DNA from: an uncultured Collinsella sp.
GTDB lineage: Bacteria > Actinomycetota > Coriobacteriia > Coriobacteriales > Coriobacteriaceae
Reading direction: 5' to 3'
Length of the DNA: 64,000 bases
Assembly (NCBI GenBank): GCA_900542905.1
Contig: UQPF01000002.1
Span: forward strand, 62,001-126,000
A program made the translations under genes and the position numbers. The first letter of the stretch is position 1; every line of letters begins with the position of its first letter. The notes under the pieces were generated by a model, which ran no database searches, was not told where the DNA came from, and saw nothing but the letters and a program-made list of their open reading frames with translations. Positions 51,309 to 62,418 of this stretch are shown here, piece after piece.

Positions 51309-51872
51309 TTGAATCTGACTTTTGAGGGGTTCTTGAAAGGCTATTGCCGAGAGCTGTCCGGGCAGCAGTCGCTGAATTTTAGAAAGCTGGTTAAGCAGGC
51401 AACAACGGTTGAGCCGCGCGTGGCGGAGCCTCTGTTTTTGCTCGCTTTGGTGCAGGGTAAGGCCGAATACGTTCTGGGTTTATCCGAGGGCTCGTGGATG
51501 GAACGGGATTACCGAGACGTTTTATCCTTGTACGGTCAAGCGGGTAGCATGGCGTCTCTATGCGCCAAAAGTGAGCTCCCCAATCGTTACGCCAACGTTT
51601 GGCGTGCGTATAGGGGAGTGAAGGAAAAGCCGGCGGCCGATAGAAGGGTGAACGCCCTGATGAGAAAGAAAACGCTGGAAGCATTGGAGGAATCGGGCAT
51701 AACGCGCTACGGTATCTGCCGCGATTTGAATCTGAATAAGGGAAACGTGTACGCATACTTGGCCGGCGATGACTCAAAAGTGAGCAGGAAGACAGCGCGC
51801 CGCATTATGGAATATGCGGAGGAGAGAAGCGCCCAAGAAGGGGCCGGGCGCCCGGTGCGTGTGGCGGGGTAA
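51309..51872 (+). CDS. Hypothetical DNA-binding protein with C-terminal HTH
   Basis: 187 aa, starting at TTG 51309. The start is decided by a near-perfect AAAAAGGAGGT seven bases upstream. The C-terminal third (KTLEALEESGITRYGICRDLNLNKGNVYAYLAGDDSKVSRKTARRIMEYA) has the shape of a helix-turn-helix used by Xre-like or antitoxin-like proteins. The N-terminal 100 residues are helical and unknown. Upstream, ATAATATTATT-type palindromic AT-rich sequence (about 51246-51280) may be its operator. It could be half of a toxin-antitoxin pair, but I see no partner gene. Confidence 0.6.
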   Translation: MNLTFEGFLKGYCRELSGQQSLNFRKLVKQATTVEPRVAEPLFLLALVQGKAEYVLGLSEGSWMERDYRDVLSLYGQAGSMASLCAKSELPNRYANVWRAYRGVKEKPAADRRVNALMRKKTLEALEESGITRYGICRDLNLNKGNVYAYLAGDDSKVSRKTARRIMEYAEERSAQEGAGRPVRVAG

Positions 51873-51923
51873 GATTGATCACGGTTTTGATTGGTGCTCG
51901 ATTGGGTTTGTTGGGCGGAGTTT

Positions 51924-53279
51924 ATGTCTGCTATTGATATTGTGCTTGTTGTGATTGCCTTGGTGGCGGTGGGGGTTGCTGTGGCTTGCGCCCTGCAGCT
52001 TAAAGGTCTTCGTGCCGAGCTGAGGGAGCGTGGCGACAGCGACGCCGAGACGCTCGCGGCGCTCGAGCAGGCCAACAGTACACTCGATACCCTCAACGTC
52101 GCGTTGGCCGAAACCCGACGCACCGCAAACGCCATCGCGCAGCAGCAGACGACCGATGCGGCCGTGGAGCAGCAACGTTACCTGGCCATCGCACGCGAGT
52201 TCTCGCAAGCTGGTGACCGGATGGATGACCTGCGCCGTGAGACGGCCCAACAGCTCGGCGCCAATCGCGAGGGCATCGAGCATCGCCTGGACAAGGTGCG
52301 CGAGACGGTCGATGCTCAGCTGGGCGCCATTCGCAAAGACAACAACGTGCAGCTCGATCAGATGCGCGCGACGGTGGACGAGAAGCTCTCTCGCACGCTC
52401 AACGATCGCCTGTCGGCATCGTTTAAGCAGGTGAGCGACCAGCTCGAGGCCGTGTACAAGGGCCTAGGCGACATGCAGTCCATCGCCACTGGCGTGGGCG
52501 ACCTTAAGCGCGTGCTGGGTAACGTCAAGGCGCGCGGCATTTTGGGCGAGGTGCAGCTGGGCGCGATCCTGGCGGATATCCTCACACCCGATCAGTATCT
52601 GGAAAACGTTGCCACCAAGCCCGGCGCCTCGGAGCGTGTTGAGTTTGCCGTCAAGCTGCCGGTAGACGAGGGCGACCCCGTACTGCTGCCGATTGACTCC
52701 AAATTCCCGGGCGACGCGTACGAGCATCTGCTCGATGCCCAGGAGTCGGGCGACGCGGATGCCGTCGCCGCCGCGCGCAAGACGCTTGACACTATGGTCA
52801 AGCGTGAGGCAAAGGACATCTGCGAAAAGTATCTGAGCGTGCCCGTGACCACCAACTTTGGCATCATGTTCGTTCCGTTTGAGGGGCTGTACGCTGAGGT
52901 CGTCAGCCGCCCCGGGCTTATCGAGACCCTGGGCCGCGACTATCATGTCAACGTTGCCGGCCCTAGCACCATGGCGGCCATTCTCAACAGCCTGCAGATG
53001 AGTTACCAAACGTTTAAGCTGCAAAAACGCACCGACGATGTACTGCGCGTGCTCTCCGCTGTCAAGGCCGAGCTGCCGCGCTATCAAAAGGCGCTGCGCC
53101 GCGCCCAGCAGCAGATCGAGACCGCGGGCAAAACGGTCGAGGGCATCATTACCACGCGCACCAACGTCATGGAGCGCAAGCTCAAGGACATCGACGCGCT
53201 GGAAGACGCCGGCCAAGCCGATGAGATCTTGGGACTCACGTCCGCGAGCCTTCTCGCGGACCAAGAAGACGAGGACTAA
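51924..53279 (+). CDS. rmuC: DNA recombination protein RmuC
   Basis: 451 aa from MSAIDIVLVVIALVAVGVAV, an N-terminal membrane anchor followed by a long coiled coil (about 40-195) and the RmuC nuclease-like domain with GILGEVQLGAILADIL, LPIDSKFPGDAYEHL, NFGIMFVPFEGLYAEV and VAGPSTMAAILNSLQM. The Asp-x-Lys pair in DSKFP is the probable active site. RmuC limits inversions between short inverted repeats in E. coli, a function of some interest in a genome with so many palindromes. Confidence 0.95.
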   Translation: MSAIDIVLVVIALVAVGVAVACALQLKGLRAELRERGDSDAETLAALEQANSTLDTLNVALAETRRTANAIAQQQTTDAAVEQQRYLAIAREFSQAGDRMDDLRRETAQQLGANREGIEHRLDKVRETVDAQLGAIRKDNNVQLDQMRATVDEKLSRTLNDRLSASFKQVSDQLEAVYKGLGDMQSIATGVGDLKRVLGNVKARGILGEVQLGAILADILTPDQYLENVATKPGASERVEFAVKLPVDEGDPVLLPIDSKFPGDAYEHLLDAQESGDADAVAAARKTLDTMVKREAKDICEKYLSVPVTTNFGIMFVPFEGLYAEVVSRPGLIETLGRDYHVNVAGPSTMAAILNSLQMSYQTFKLQKRTDDVLRVLSAVKAELPRYQKALRRAQQQIETAGKTVEGIITTRTNVMERKLKDIDALEDAGQADEILGLTSASLLADQEDED

Positions 53280-53290
53280 TTGCAACAAGA

Positions 53291-53332
53291 CGGTGGGGCA
53301 CCGGCGCAAACGCGGGCGCCCCACCGCTTTTC
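53291..53332 (+). terminator. Intrinsic terminator after rmuC
   Basis: CGGTGGGGC (53291-53299) pairs with GCCCCACCG (53318-53326), followed by CTTTTCG. Confidence 0.8.
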
Positions 53333-53406
53333 GTATCGCACTTGTCTGAAGCGTGCTCCAATGTGCAACAATGGCGTTTCGCCCTATCAGACGCGAAAGG
53401 AAGCCC

Positions 53407-55209
<1,803 letters not shown>

Positions 55210-55272
55210 GCGTCTCGGACGTGGGACAATTGTGCCCATAAGTTTATTGTGCCGTTGAGCCGAGGAGTCGTT

Positions 55273-55938
55273 ATGCCACGCGAGACCAATGCCGCCAAAC
55301 GCGAGCGCGCCGTTGAGGTGTGTGAGCGCCTCAACCGTCGCTATGGCCCGGTCGAGTGCTTTTTGGACCACGAGAATCCCTTCCGCCTGCTGATCGCGGT
55401 GCTGCTCTCGGCGCAAACGACCGATGCGCAGGTCAACAAGGTGACGCCGCGGCTGTTTGCCCAGTGGCCCACGCCCGAGGCCATGGCACAGGCGAGCGTG
55501 GCCGATGTGGCCGATACTATCAAGTCACTCGGCTTCTACAAGAGCAAAGCCAAGCATGCCGTCGAGGCCGCGCAGATGATCGTCGCCGACTATGGCGGCA
55601 AGGTGCCGGCCGACATGAAGGAACTCGTGAAGCTGCCGGGTGTGGGACGTAAGACGGCGAACATCGTGCTCAACGTGGGGTATGGCATCGTGGAGGGCAT
55701 TGCGGTGGACACGCACGTCAACCGCATTGCGCACCGCCTGATGCTGAGTCCCAAGACACATGCCAAGGAGCCGCTCAAGACCGAGCAGGATCTGCTCAAG
55801 ATTTTGCCGCACGAGTATTGGGGGTCGGTCAACCATCAGTGGATCACCTTCGGTCGCGAGATCTGCGACGCCCGCAAACCCAAGTGTGACGAGTGCCCGC
55901 TGGCAGATTTGTGCCCCAGCGTGCGCGTAGCAGGGTAG
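55273..55938 (+). CDS. nth: Endonuclease III
   Basis: 221 aa. Bifunctional glycosylase/AP lyase removing oxidised pyrimidines. The helix-hairpin-helix LVKLPGVGRKTANIVLN carries the catalytic Lys, and the following VDTHVNRIAHRL has the catalytic Asp. The 4Fe-4S cluster motif is complete at the C terminus (CDARKPKCDECPLADLC, that is CX6CX2CX5C), unlike the MutY-like protein at 47563. GAGGAG lies before the ATG. Confidence 0.97.
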   Translation: MPRETNAAKRERAVEVCERLNRRYGPVECFLDHENPFRLLIAVLLSAQTTDAQVNKVTPRLFAQWPTPEAMAQASVADVADTIKSLGFYKSKAKHAVEAAQMIVADYGGKVPADMKELVKLPGVGRKTANIVLNVGYGIVEGIAVDTHVNRIAHRLMLSPKTHAKEPLKTEQDLLKILPHEYWGSVNHQWITFGREICDARKPKCDECPLADLCPSVRVAG

Positions 55939-56042
55939 GGCGGAACGCATCTTCGTCTGGCGTTTTTTGCGGGGCTGGGTTTGCCCTTGAGCCGGAGTCC
56001 TCTCCATGCGCTACCATGGCAGACAATGTATTTGACGTACGA

Positions 56043-56070
56043 CCCGCCGAGCTTGCCCCGGCGGGCTTTT
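56043..56070 (+). terminator. Hairpin with T-tail 26 bp upstream of mfd
   Basis: CCCGCCG pairs with CGGCGGG, followed by CTTTTG. Its place just ahead of the mfd ribosome-binding site (CCGGAGGA) means it either ends nth transcripts or attenuates mfd. Confidence 0.55.
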
Positions 56071-56095
56071 GGCGTTGCGATGCCGGAGGAACAGC

Positions 56096-59000
56096 ATGCT
56101 CATTCACCGTATAGCCGCGCAGCTCTACACTGCCGAGGCACTGCAGACCGTCGAGGCCGGGCTCGATGCCGGCGAGGACGTGACGCTGGCCGTGTCTCAG
56201 TCGGGCCGAACGCTTATGGCCGCCGCCCAGTTTGCGCGCCGCCCGCGCCCCACGGTCTACATCGTGAGTGGCGAGGATGCGGCCGATCGTGCCGCGCGCA
56301 GCCTTGCCGCCTACGTGGGCCTGGCGCACGTGTGCCGTTTTCCCGAGCGCAAGGACTATCCGTGGCGCGAGCAGGCGCCCGACGATGCCGTGGTGGCGCA
56401 GCGCTGCGAGGCTCTGGGGCGCATTGTGCGCGGGGACAACTGCATCATGGTTGCCTCGGCCCGCGCGCTGCTGCGCTGCGTGCCGCCGGTCGAGAGCCAC
56501 TACTGGGAGTCCACGACCTTTGCGGTGGGCGAGGAGATTCCTTTTGACGAGGTGCCGCATCGCCTGGTGGGCATGGGCTACACCAATGCCGGCGCCGCTG
56601 ATGCGCCCGGTCTGTTCCGCATTCACGGCGACGCCGTCGAGGTGTTCCCCGCACAAGAGAAAGCGCCCGTGCGCATTGAGTTCTTTGGCGACGAGATTGA
56701 CCGCATCCGCCGCATGGTGAGCTCAACGGGGCAGACCATCGGCAACGAGGACAGTATCGAGATCTTTCCGTGCCGCGAGCTGGCGCTTACCGACGAGGCG
56801 GTCCACAACATGCATGTGGCGCTCTATCGCGCCAGCCAGGACGACAGCAAACTGGCGGCGCTGCTCGAGATGGTGGATGCGCGCATCGTCACGCCCGAGC
56901 TCGACCGCTTTTTGCCGGTGATGTACGGCCAGACCGTGAGCCCGCTGGCACACGTGAGCGGCAAGGCGCTCGTGGTCCTGTCCGAGCCGCGCTCGCTGTT
57001 CGACGACTGTCTGCGCGCCTACGAGGATATCGAGGCGCGTGCCGGCGAGGCAGGGATTGACCGCCTGGATGGTCTGTACGTGCGCGCCCAACAGCTCGAT
57101 TTTGGTGCCCAGCAGCGCCTGAACTATGTGAGCCTCATCCGTGCCGGTGGTGCGGTGACGGCCGAGCTCAAGATTGAGCAGCCGGCCATCGCGGGCTCGG
57201 ACAATCGCTTTATGACGCGCATTCAGGAAGTCGTGGGCAAGCGCTATGCCTGCGTGTTTGCCATTCCCGACCGCGGTGCGCGCGAGTCGATGGAGCTCAC
57301 CTTTGGCGACGAGGGCATAACCTTTGAGGAGTCACTGACGGCCGCCCCCGAAAACGCTGGCGTCATTGGCGAGCGCGTACGCGTGGCGGCGGCAGATTCT
57401 GCCGACCGTGCTGCCCGTCAGGAGGCCCATGCTTCCATTCGCGAGCGCAAGGCCGACGCGCTTAACGCCCGCTCGCTCGAGGCGGGTGCCGCCCAGGCTG
57501 CCGCCGGTGTCGCCGTGCCCACCATCTCGCGCGGGCGCGTGACCTTTGTCGATGCCGCTCTGCCGCAGGGCGTGGTGGTGCCTGATGCCAATCTGGCCGT
57601 GTTCTCGATCGCCGACCTCAACGCCCGCATGGATGCCAACCGCGCCCGCAGTCGCCGCAAGGTCGATATTACGCAAATCACCTTCCCCTTTAAGCCGGGC
57701 GACTACGTGGTGCACGCAACGCATGGCATCGCGCTCTTTAGCGAGATTGCGCGCCAGGAAGTGGGCGGCAAGGAGCGCGACTACTTTTTGCTGGAATATG
57801 CCGATGGCGACAAGCTCTACGTGCCGCTCGAGCAGGTCGACCGCATCACACGCTATGTTGGCCCCGACGGCGACAAGCCGCGCCTGACCAGGCTCAACAC
57901 CGCCGACTGGACACGCGCCACCAACAAGGCGCGCAAAAACGCCAAAAAGCTGGCGTTTGACCTGGTCGACCTGTATACGCGCCGCTCGTCGATTACCGGT
58001 ATCGCCTGTCCGCCCGATACGCCCGAGCAGGTCGAGATGGAGGAGAGCTTCCCCTACGACGAGACGCGCGACCAGCTGGAGGCCATCGCCGACATTAAGG
58101 CCGACATGGAGGCTCCCAAGCCCATGGACCGCCTGCTCTGCGGCGACGTGGGCTTTGGCAAGACCGAGGTCGCCCTGCGCGCAGCGTTTAAGTGCGTGGA
58201 CTCCGGCCGCCAGGTCATGGTGCTCTGCCCCACGACCATTCTGGCCCAGCAGCACTACGAGACGTTCTTTGAGCGCTTTGCCCCGTTTGGCCTGGAGGTC
58301 GAGGTGCTCAGCCGCTTCCGTACCCCGGCGCAGCAAAAGCGCGCGCTCAAGGCGTTTGCCGAGGGCACGATTGATGTGCTCATCGGCACGCACCGTCTGC
58401 TTTCGGCCGACGTGAACCCCAAGAACCTGGGCATGGTGATCATCGACGAAGAGCAGCGCTTTGGTGTGCAGCACAAGGAGCAGCTCAAAAACCTGCGCGA
58501 GCAAATCGACGTGCTCACGCTCTCGGCAACGCCGATTCCGCGCACCATGCAGATGGCCACGAGCGGCGTGCGCGACATGAGCCTGATCACCACGCCGCCG
58601 ACCGGGCGCCGCCCCGTGATCGTGCACGTGGGGGAGTACGACCCCGACGTGGTGAGTGCGGCGATTCGCCTTGAGGTGGGTCGCGGCGGTCAGGTGTATT
58701 ACGTGTCCAACCGCGTCAAGACCATCGATGACGCCGTGGCGCGCGTGCACGAGGCCGCGCCCGAGGCACGCGTGGGCGTGGCGCACGGCAAGATGAGCCC
58801 GCGCGAGGTCGAGGACGTGATGATTGAGTTCGCGACCAAAAAGATCGACGTGCTCATCGCCACGACCATCGTGGAGAGCGGCATCGACAACGCGACCGCT
58901 AACACGCTCATCATCGAGGACTCGCAGCGTCTGGGTCTGGCACAGCTCTACCAGCTCAAGGGCCGTGTGGGCCGCTCGGCCACGCAGGCATACGCGTACT

Positions 59001-59728
59001 TTATGTTCCCCGGCGAGTTGCCGCTTACCGAGGAGGCCACGGCGCGTCTGACCGCGCTTTCCGAGTTCCAAGACCTGGGCAGCGGCATGCGCATTGCCAT
59101 GCGCGATCTGGAGATCCGCGGTGCCGGTTCGCTCATGGGCGCCGAGCAGCACGGTAACCTGTCGAGCGTGGGCTTTGACCTGTTTACGCAGATGCTGGGC
59201 CAGGCCGTGGCCGAGGCGCGCGGCGATGACGATGCCGGCGTGGAGGCGGCGAGTGTGGGCATTAACCTGCCCGCCGACTACTTCTTGTCCGAGGAGTACC
59301 TGCCGGCGGTGGACCAGCGCGTGCTCGTGTACCGTAAGCTCGCGGCGGCCGAGGACCTGGAGAGCATCGACGAGGTGCAGGAAGAGACCGAGGCCGCGCA
59401 TGGCGAGCTGCCGTTGGCGGGACTCAACCTGTTCAATCGCGCGCGCATCCGCATTCGCGGTGAGCGCCTGGGGCTCGAGAGCGTCACGCTCAGCGGCGGT
59501 CGCATCACGTTTTTGGGCGTCGACGTGCCCAAGAAGGTGGCATTTGAGCTTAAGACCCGCTATGGCGCGGTGAACTTCCCCAAGAGCCGCAAGCTGTCGG
59601 TGCCCTACAAGGCGGGTGCCGGTGCGGGCAGCGGCCTGGGTCGCGGCCTCGACGCCAACGACGGCACCGGCCCGGTGACGGCGGCGCTCATGCTGCTGCA
59701 GCAGTTGGGTGCTAGTGATGATGACTAG
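56096..59728 (+). CDS. mfd: Transcription-repair coupling factor
   Basis: 1210 aa from MLIHRIAAQLYTAEAL. Mfd displaces RNA polymerase stalled at lesions and recruits UvrA. The order of domains is standard: UvrB-like N-terminal module (LVGMGYTNAGAADAPGLFRIHGDAVEVFP), RNA polymerase-interaction domain (FKPGDYVVHATHGIALF), translocase with Walker A GDVGFGKTEVALRA and the DEEQ box IIDEEQRFGVQHKEQL, helicase C motifs (ATTIVESGIDNATANTLII, QLKGRVGRSATQAYAY) and the C-terminal autoregulatory domain. A GGAGGA site lies six bases upstream. Confidence 0.98.
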   Translation: MLIHRIAAQLYTAEALQTVEAGLDAGEDVTLAVSQSGRTLMAAAQFARRPRPTVYIVSGEDAADRAARSLAAYVGLAHVCRFPERKDYPWREQAPDDAVVAQRCEALGRIVRGDNCIMVASARALLRCVPPVESHYWESTTFAVGEEIPFDEVPHRLVGMGYTNAGAADAPGLFRIHGDAVEVFPAQEKAPVRIEFFGDEIDRIRRMVSSTGQTIGNEDSIEIFPCRELALTDEAVHNMHVALYRASQDDSKLAALLEMVDARIVTPELDRFLPVMYGQTVSPLAHVSGKALVVLSEPRSLFDDCLRAYEDIEARAGEAGIDRLDGLYVRAQQLDFGAQQRLNYVSLIRAGGAVTAELKIEQPAIAGSDNRFMTRIQEVVGKRYACVFAIPDRGARESMELTFGDEGITFEESLTAAPENAGVIGERVRVAAADSADRAARQEAHASIRERKADALNARSLEAGAAQAAAGVAVPTISRGRVTFVDAALPQGVVVPDANLAVFSIADLNARMDANRARSRRKVDITQITFPFKPGDYVVHATHGIALFSEIARQEVGGKERDYFLLEYADGDKLYVPLEQVDRITRYVGPDGDKPRLTRLNTADWTRATNKARKNAKKLAFDLVDLYTRRSSITGIACPPDTPEQVEMEESFPYDETRDQLEAIADIKADMEAPKPMDRLLCGDVGFGKTEVALRAAFKCVDSGRQVMVLCPTTILAQQHYETFFERFAPFGLEVEVLSRFRTPAQQKRALKAFAEGTIDVLIGTHRLLSADVNPKNLGMVIIDEEQRFGVQHKEQLKNLREQIDVLTLSATPIPRTMQMATSGVRDMSLITTPPTGRRPVIVHVGEYDPDVVSAAIRLEVGRGGQVYYVSNRVKTIDDAVARVHEAAPEARVGVAHGKMSPREVEDVMIEFATKKIDVLIATTIVESGIDNATANTLIIEDSQRLGLAQLYQLKGRVGRSATQAYAYFMFPGELPLTEEATARLTALSEFQDLGSGMRIAMRDLEIRGAGSLMGAEQHGNLSSVGFDLFTQMLGQAVAEARGDDDAGVEAASVGINLPADYFLSEEYLPAVDQRVLVYRKLAAAEDLESIDEVQEETEAAHGELPLAGLNLFNRARIRIRGERLGLESVTLSGGRITFLGVDVPKKVAFELKTRYGAVNFPKSRKLSVPYKAGAGAGSGLGRGLDANDGTGPVTAALMLLQQLGASDDD

Positions 59729-59784
59729 CGAGCCGACGCTGCAAACACCCCATTTGGGCACTCTGGCTCCATCGAAAGGAAAGC

Positions 59785-60648
59785 ATGTTCGGATACATCT
59801 ATAAGAAAGATGCCGCCATTATCGCGGTTGTCCTGTGCCTTTGTCTGGGCGTGGGCAGTTTCTTCGATTATCAGATCTCGAGCGCGCTGTTCAATATCGG
59901 CAGCATGTACGGTCGCTTTATCGAGGCCGCCGGCGAGCTGCCGTTCGAGCTGACGGCAAGCGTCGCGGGAGTTATGCTCGTACGCGCGGCGCGTCCCGAT
60001 TCCAGAGGGAGCAAATGGCTCGCTGTGCTCGGCATTCTCGTCAACGTTGGCCTGGCCGGCTACGAGATCGTTTCGTCCCTGAGGGTTGGCGGTAAACTCA
60101 TCGCGGCTCAGTTGGTGCTGACGTTTGTGCTGGTCATCGCCTCCAACCTTATCGTCTATCGCCTCACGCGCACGACCGAGCCCGACGAGCTCACACGCTG
60201 GGCGTTGATGGTACTGGCCGTGTGGGTCGCTCAGGCCATTATCCTCAACGTGATCGTCAAGCCGTTGTGGTCGCGCCCGCGCATGCGCGTGATCGAGGTG
60301 ACGCAGGGGCTCGAGTTTCAGCCGTGGTGGGTAATCGGCAACCCCGACAAGTGGAGCTATATTGCGGCCGGCGTAATCAAGGACGGCTTTAAGTCGTTCG
60401 CGAGTGGACACACGGCGCACGCGGCGATCGGCCTTATGCTCGCCGGGCTTCCCGCGGCGGCCTTTAAGGAAAAACCGTCGCGCCGCCGCGTGGTCTTTTG
60501 GACGGCGGCTGTGGTCGCGGCGCTCGTCGCCTTTGGCCGTATCGTGATCGGGGCGCACTTTTTGAGTGACGTGAGCTGCGGCTTTGCCCTGGTGCTGGCA
60601 CTTGAGTGCCTTGCCGCGCGCATTGCCTATCCCAACGGCGTACAATAG
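59785..60648 (+). CDS. PAP2-family membrane phosphatase
   Basis: 287 aa with six to seven hydrophobic segments. The three phosphatase signatures are visible: KPLWSRPRMR, FASGHTAHAAIG (SGH) and RIVIGAHFLSDV (R...HxxxD). Members dephosphorylate membrane lipids such as undecaprenyl or phosphatidylglycerol phosphates. GAAAGGAAAG precedes the ATG. Likely a single gene between mfd and the aldolase. Confidence 0.9.
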   Translation: MFGYIYKKDAAIIAVVLCLCLGVGSFFDYQISSALFNIGSMYGRFIEAAGELPFELTASVAGVMLVRAARPDSRGSKWLAVLGILVNVGLAGYEIVSSLRVGGKLIAAQLVLTFVLVIASNLIVYRLTRTTEPDELTRWALMVLAVWVAQAIILNVIVKPLWSRPRMRVIEVTQGLEFQPWWVIGNPDKWSYIAAGVIKDGFKSFASGHTAHAAIGLMLAGLPAAAFKEKPSRRRVVFWTAAVVAALVAFGRIVIGAHFLSDVSCGFALVLALECLAARIAYPNGVQ

Positions 60649-60693
60649 CCCCGTTTGAATCATCTGGCCGATACCCGGTAAGAGAGGATTGCC

Positions 60694-61719
60694 ATGCTCG
60701 CGTTTAACAACGACTATTCCCACGGCGCACATCCGGCAGTGCTGCAGGCGCTCGTCGACACCAATATGGAGCCGCAACCCGGCTACGGTACCGATGCGCA
60801 CACCGAGCGTGCCAAGCAGCTTATCCGCGAGGCCTGTCAGGCGCCTGACGCCGACGTGTTTTTCCTGGTGGGCGGCACGCAGGCTAACGCCACGGTGATC
60901 GACATGCTGCTTGCGCCGTACGAGGGCGTCGTTGCCGCCGAGACCGGCCACGTCGCCTGCCACGAGGCGGGCGCCATCGAGTTTGGCGGTCACAAGGTGC
61001 TCACCATCCCCGGCTACGAGGGCAAGATGCACGCCGAGGACCTCGAGAACTATATCCAGGTGTTCTACGAAAACGAGAGCTACGAGCACACGGTGTTCCC
61101 GGGCGCCGTGTACGTGAGTCTATCGACTGAGTACGGCACGCTGTACTCCAAGGCCGAGCTCGCGGCGATTCACGCAGTGTGTCAGAAGCGCGAGATTCCG
61201 CTGTTTGTGGATGGCGCCCGCCTGGCCTATGCGCTGGCGGCCGATGAGTGCGACATTACCCTGCCCGAGCTGGCGCAGCTGTGCGACGTGTTCTACATCG
61301 GCGGCACCAAGTGCGGCGCGCTCTGCGGCGAGGCTGTGGTGTTCTGCGGCATGCACGCCCCGGCGCATCCCATTCCGCGTATTAAGCAGCACGGCGCGCT
61401 GTTGGCCAAGGGCCGCCTGACGGGCGTGCAGTTTGAGGCGCTCTTTACCGACGGCCTGTATTTTGAGATTGGTCGCCAAGCGATCGAAACCGCGCAGGCG
61501 CTTCGTCGCGTGCTGCACGAGCGCGGCTACCAATTCTTTTTGGAGACGCCCACAAACCAGCAGTTTGTGATTCTGCCCAATGAGGACATGGCGCGCATTC
61601 GCGAGCATGCCTCGATCGAGTACTGGGAAAAGTACGACGAGACCCACACGGTGGTGCGCTTTTGCACCAGCTGGGCCACGACGCAGGAGGATATCGACGC
61701 GTTGGCGGCTGTCCTGTAG
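60694..61719 (+). CDS. Low-specificity L-threonine aldolase (PLP enzyme)
   Basis: 341 aa. Fold-type I PLP enzyme of the beta-eliminating lyase/threonine aldolase group: NNDYSHGAHPAVLQAL start, GGTQAN phosphate-binding turn, VDGARLAYAL with the PLP Asp, and the Schiff-base Lys in YIGGTKCGALCGEA. It cleaves threonine or allo-threonine to glycine and acetaldehyde. AGAGAGGA lies before the ATG. Confidence 0.92.
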   Translation: MLAFNNDYSHGAHPAVLQALVDTNMEPQPGYGTDAHTERAKQLIREACQAPDADVFFLVGGTQANATVIDMLLAPYEGVVAAETGHVACHEAGAIEFGGHKVLTIPGYEGKMHAEDLENYIQVFYENESYEHTVFPGAVYVSLSTEYGTLYSKAELAAIHAVCQKREIPLFVDGARLAYALAADECDITLPELAQLCDVFYIGGTKCGALCGEAVVFCGMHAPAHPIPRIKQHGALLAKGRLTGVQFEALFTDGLYFEIGRQAIETAQALRRVLHERGYQFFLETPTNQQFVILPNEDMARIREHASIEYWEKYDETHTVVRFCTSWATTQEDIDALAAVL

Positions 61720-61737
61720 CCTGATGTAATGACGAGG

Positions 61738-61781
61738 GGCCGCCTTGCGCTTGGGTTTCGCGCAAGGCGGCCTTTGCTTTT
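61738..61781 (+). terminator. Intrinsic terminator after the threonine aldolase gene
   Basis: A perfect 13-bp stem (GGCCGCCTTGCGC with its complement, 61738-61750 and 61760-61772) followed by TTTGCTTTTG. Confidence 0.9.
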
Positions 61782-61797
61782 GAGGGGGAGGGGCTGT

Positions 61798-62397
61798 ATG
61801 CCCGAGAAATCCGAGATGTTCGAGCCGACGATTCGTCTGGCGACGCCCGATGACGCGCCGGCGTTGCTTGCCATCTATGAGCCGTATGTGCGCCAGACGG
61901 CGATTACCTGCGAATACGAGGTGCCGAGCGTTGAGGAGTTCGCCGGGCGCATCGAGCGCACGCTCAAGCGCTATCCGTATCTGGTGATGGAGCTGGACGG
62001 GCGTCCGGTAGGTTATGCCTATGTGAGTCCGCTCAACAGCCGCGAGGCCTATGACTGGTCGGTCGAGACGTCAATCTACCTGGCGCGCGACGTGCGCCAC
62101 GGCGGGCTGGGCCGCAAGCTGCACGATGCGCTCAAGCAATGCCTGATCGCGATGGGCATTACCAACATGTGCGCGCTCATTGCCGTGCCGCACGACAAGG
62201 ACGATGAGTACCTGACGCACAACAGCCAGGACTTCCATGCCCATATGGGGTATCGCCTGGTGGGTGCCTTCGACCGCTGCGCCCAAAAGTTCGGCCGCTG
62301 GTACGACATGTGCTGGATGGAGCTGGTCCTGGCCGAGCGCACGCCCAACCAACCTAAGCCAACCTGGTTCCCCGACCTCCCCAAACCTACCATTTAG
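61798..62397 (+). CDS. GNAT N-acetyltransferase, phosphinothricin acetyltransferase-like
   Basis: 199 aa from MPEKSEMFEPTIRLATPDD; GAGGGG is 5-10 bases upstream. The acetyl-CoA binding motif is RDVRHGGLGRKLHDALKQCL, preceded by GYAYVSPLNSREAYDWSVETSIY as in PAT/YncA-type enzymes. Acetylates an amino-acid-like or drug amine; substrate unknown. The stop is followed directly by TAGGGACAGGTTTATTTTGG, a motif like the dispersed hairpin blocks at 12013 and 33055. Confidence 0.88.
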   Translation: MPEKSEMFEPTIRLATPDDAPALLAIYEPYVRQTAITCEYEVPSVEEFAGRIERTLKRYPYLVMELDGRPVGYAYVSPLNSREAYDWSVETSIYLARDVRHGGLGRKLHDALKQCLIAMGITNMCALIAVPHDKDDEYLTHNSQDFHAHMGYRLVGAFDRCAQKFGRWYDMCWMELVLAERTPNQPKPTWFPDLPKPTI

Positions 62398-62418
62398 GGA
62401 CAGGTTTATTTTGGCAGG

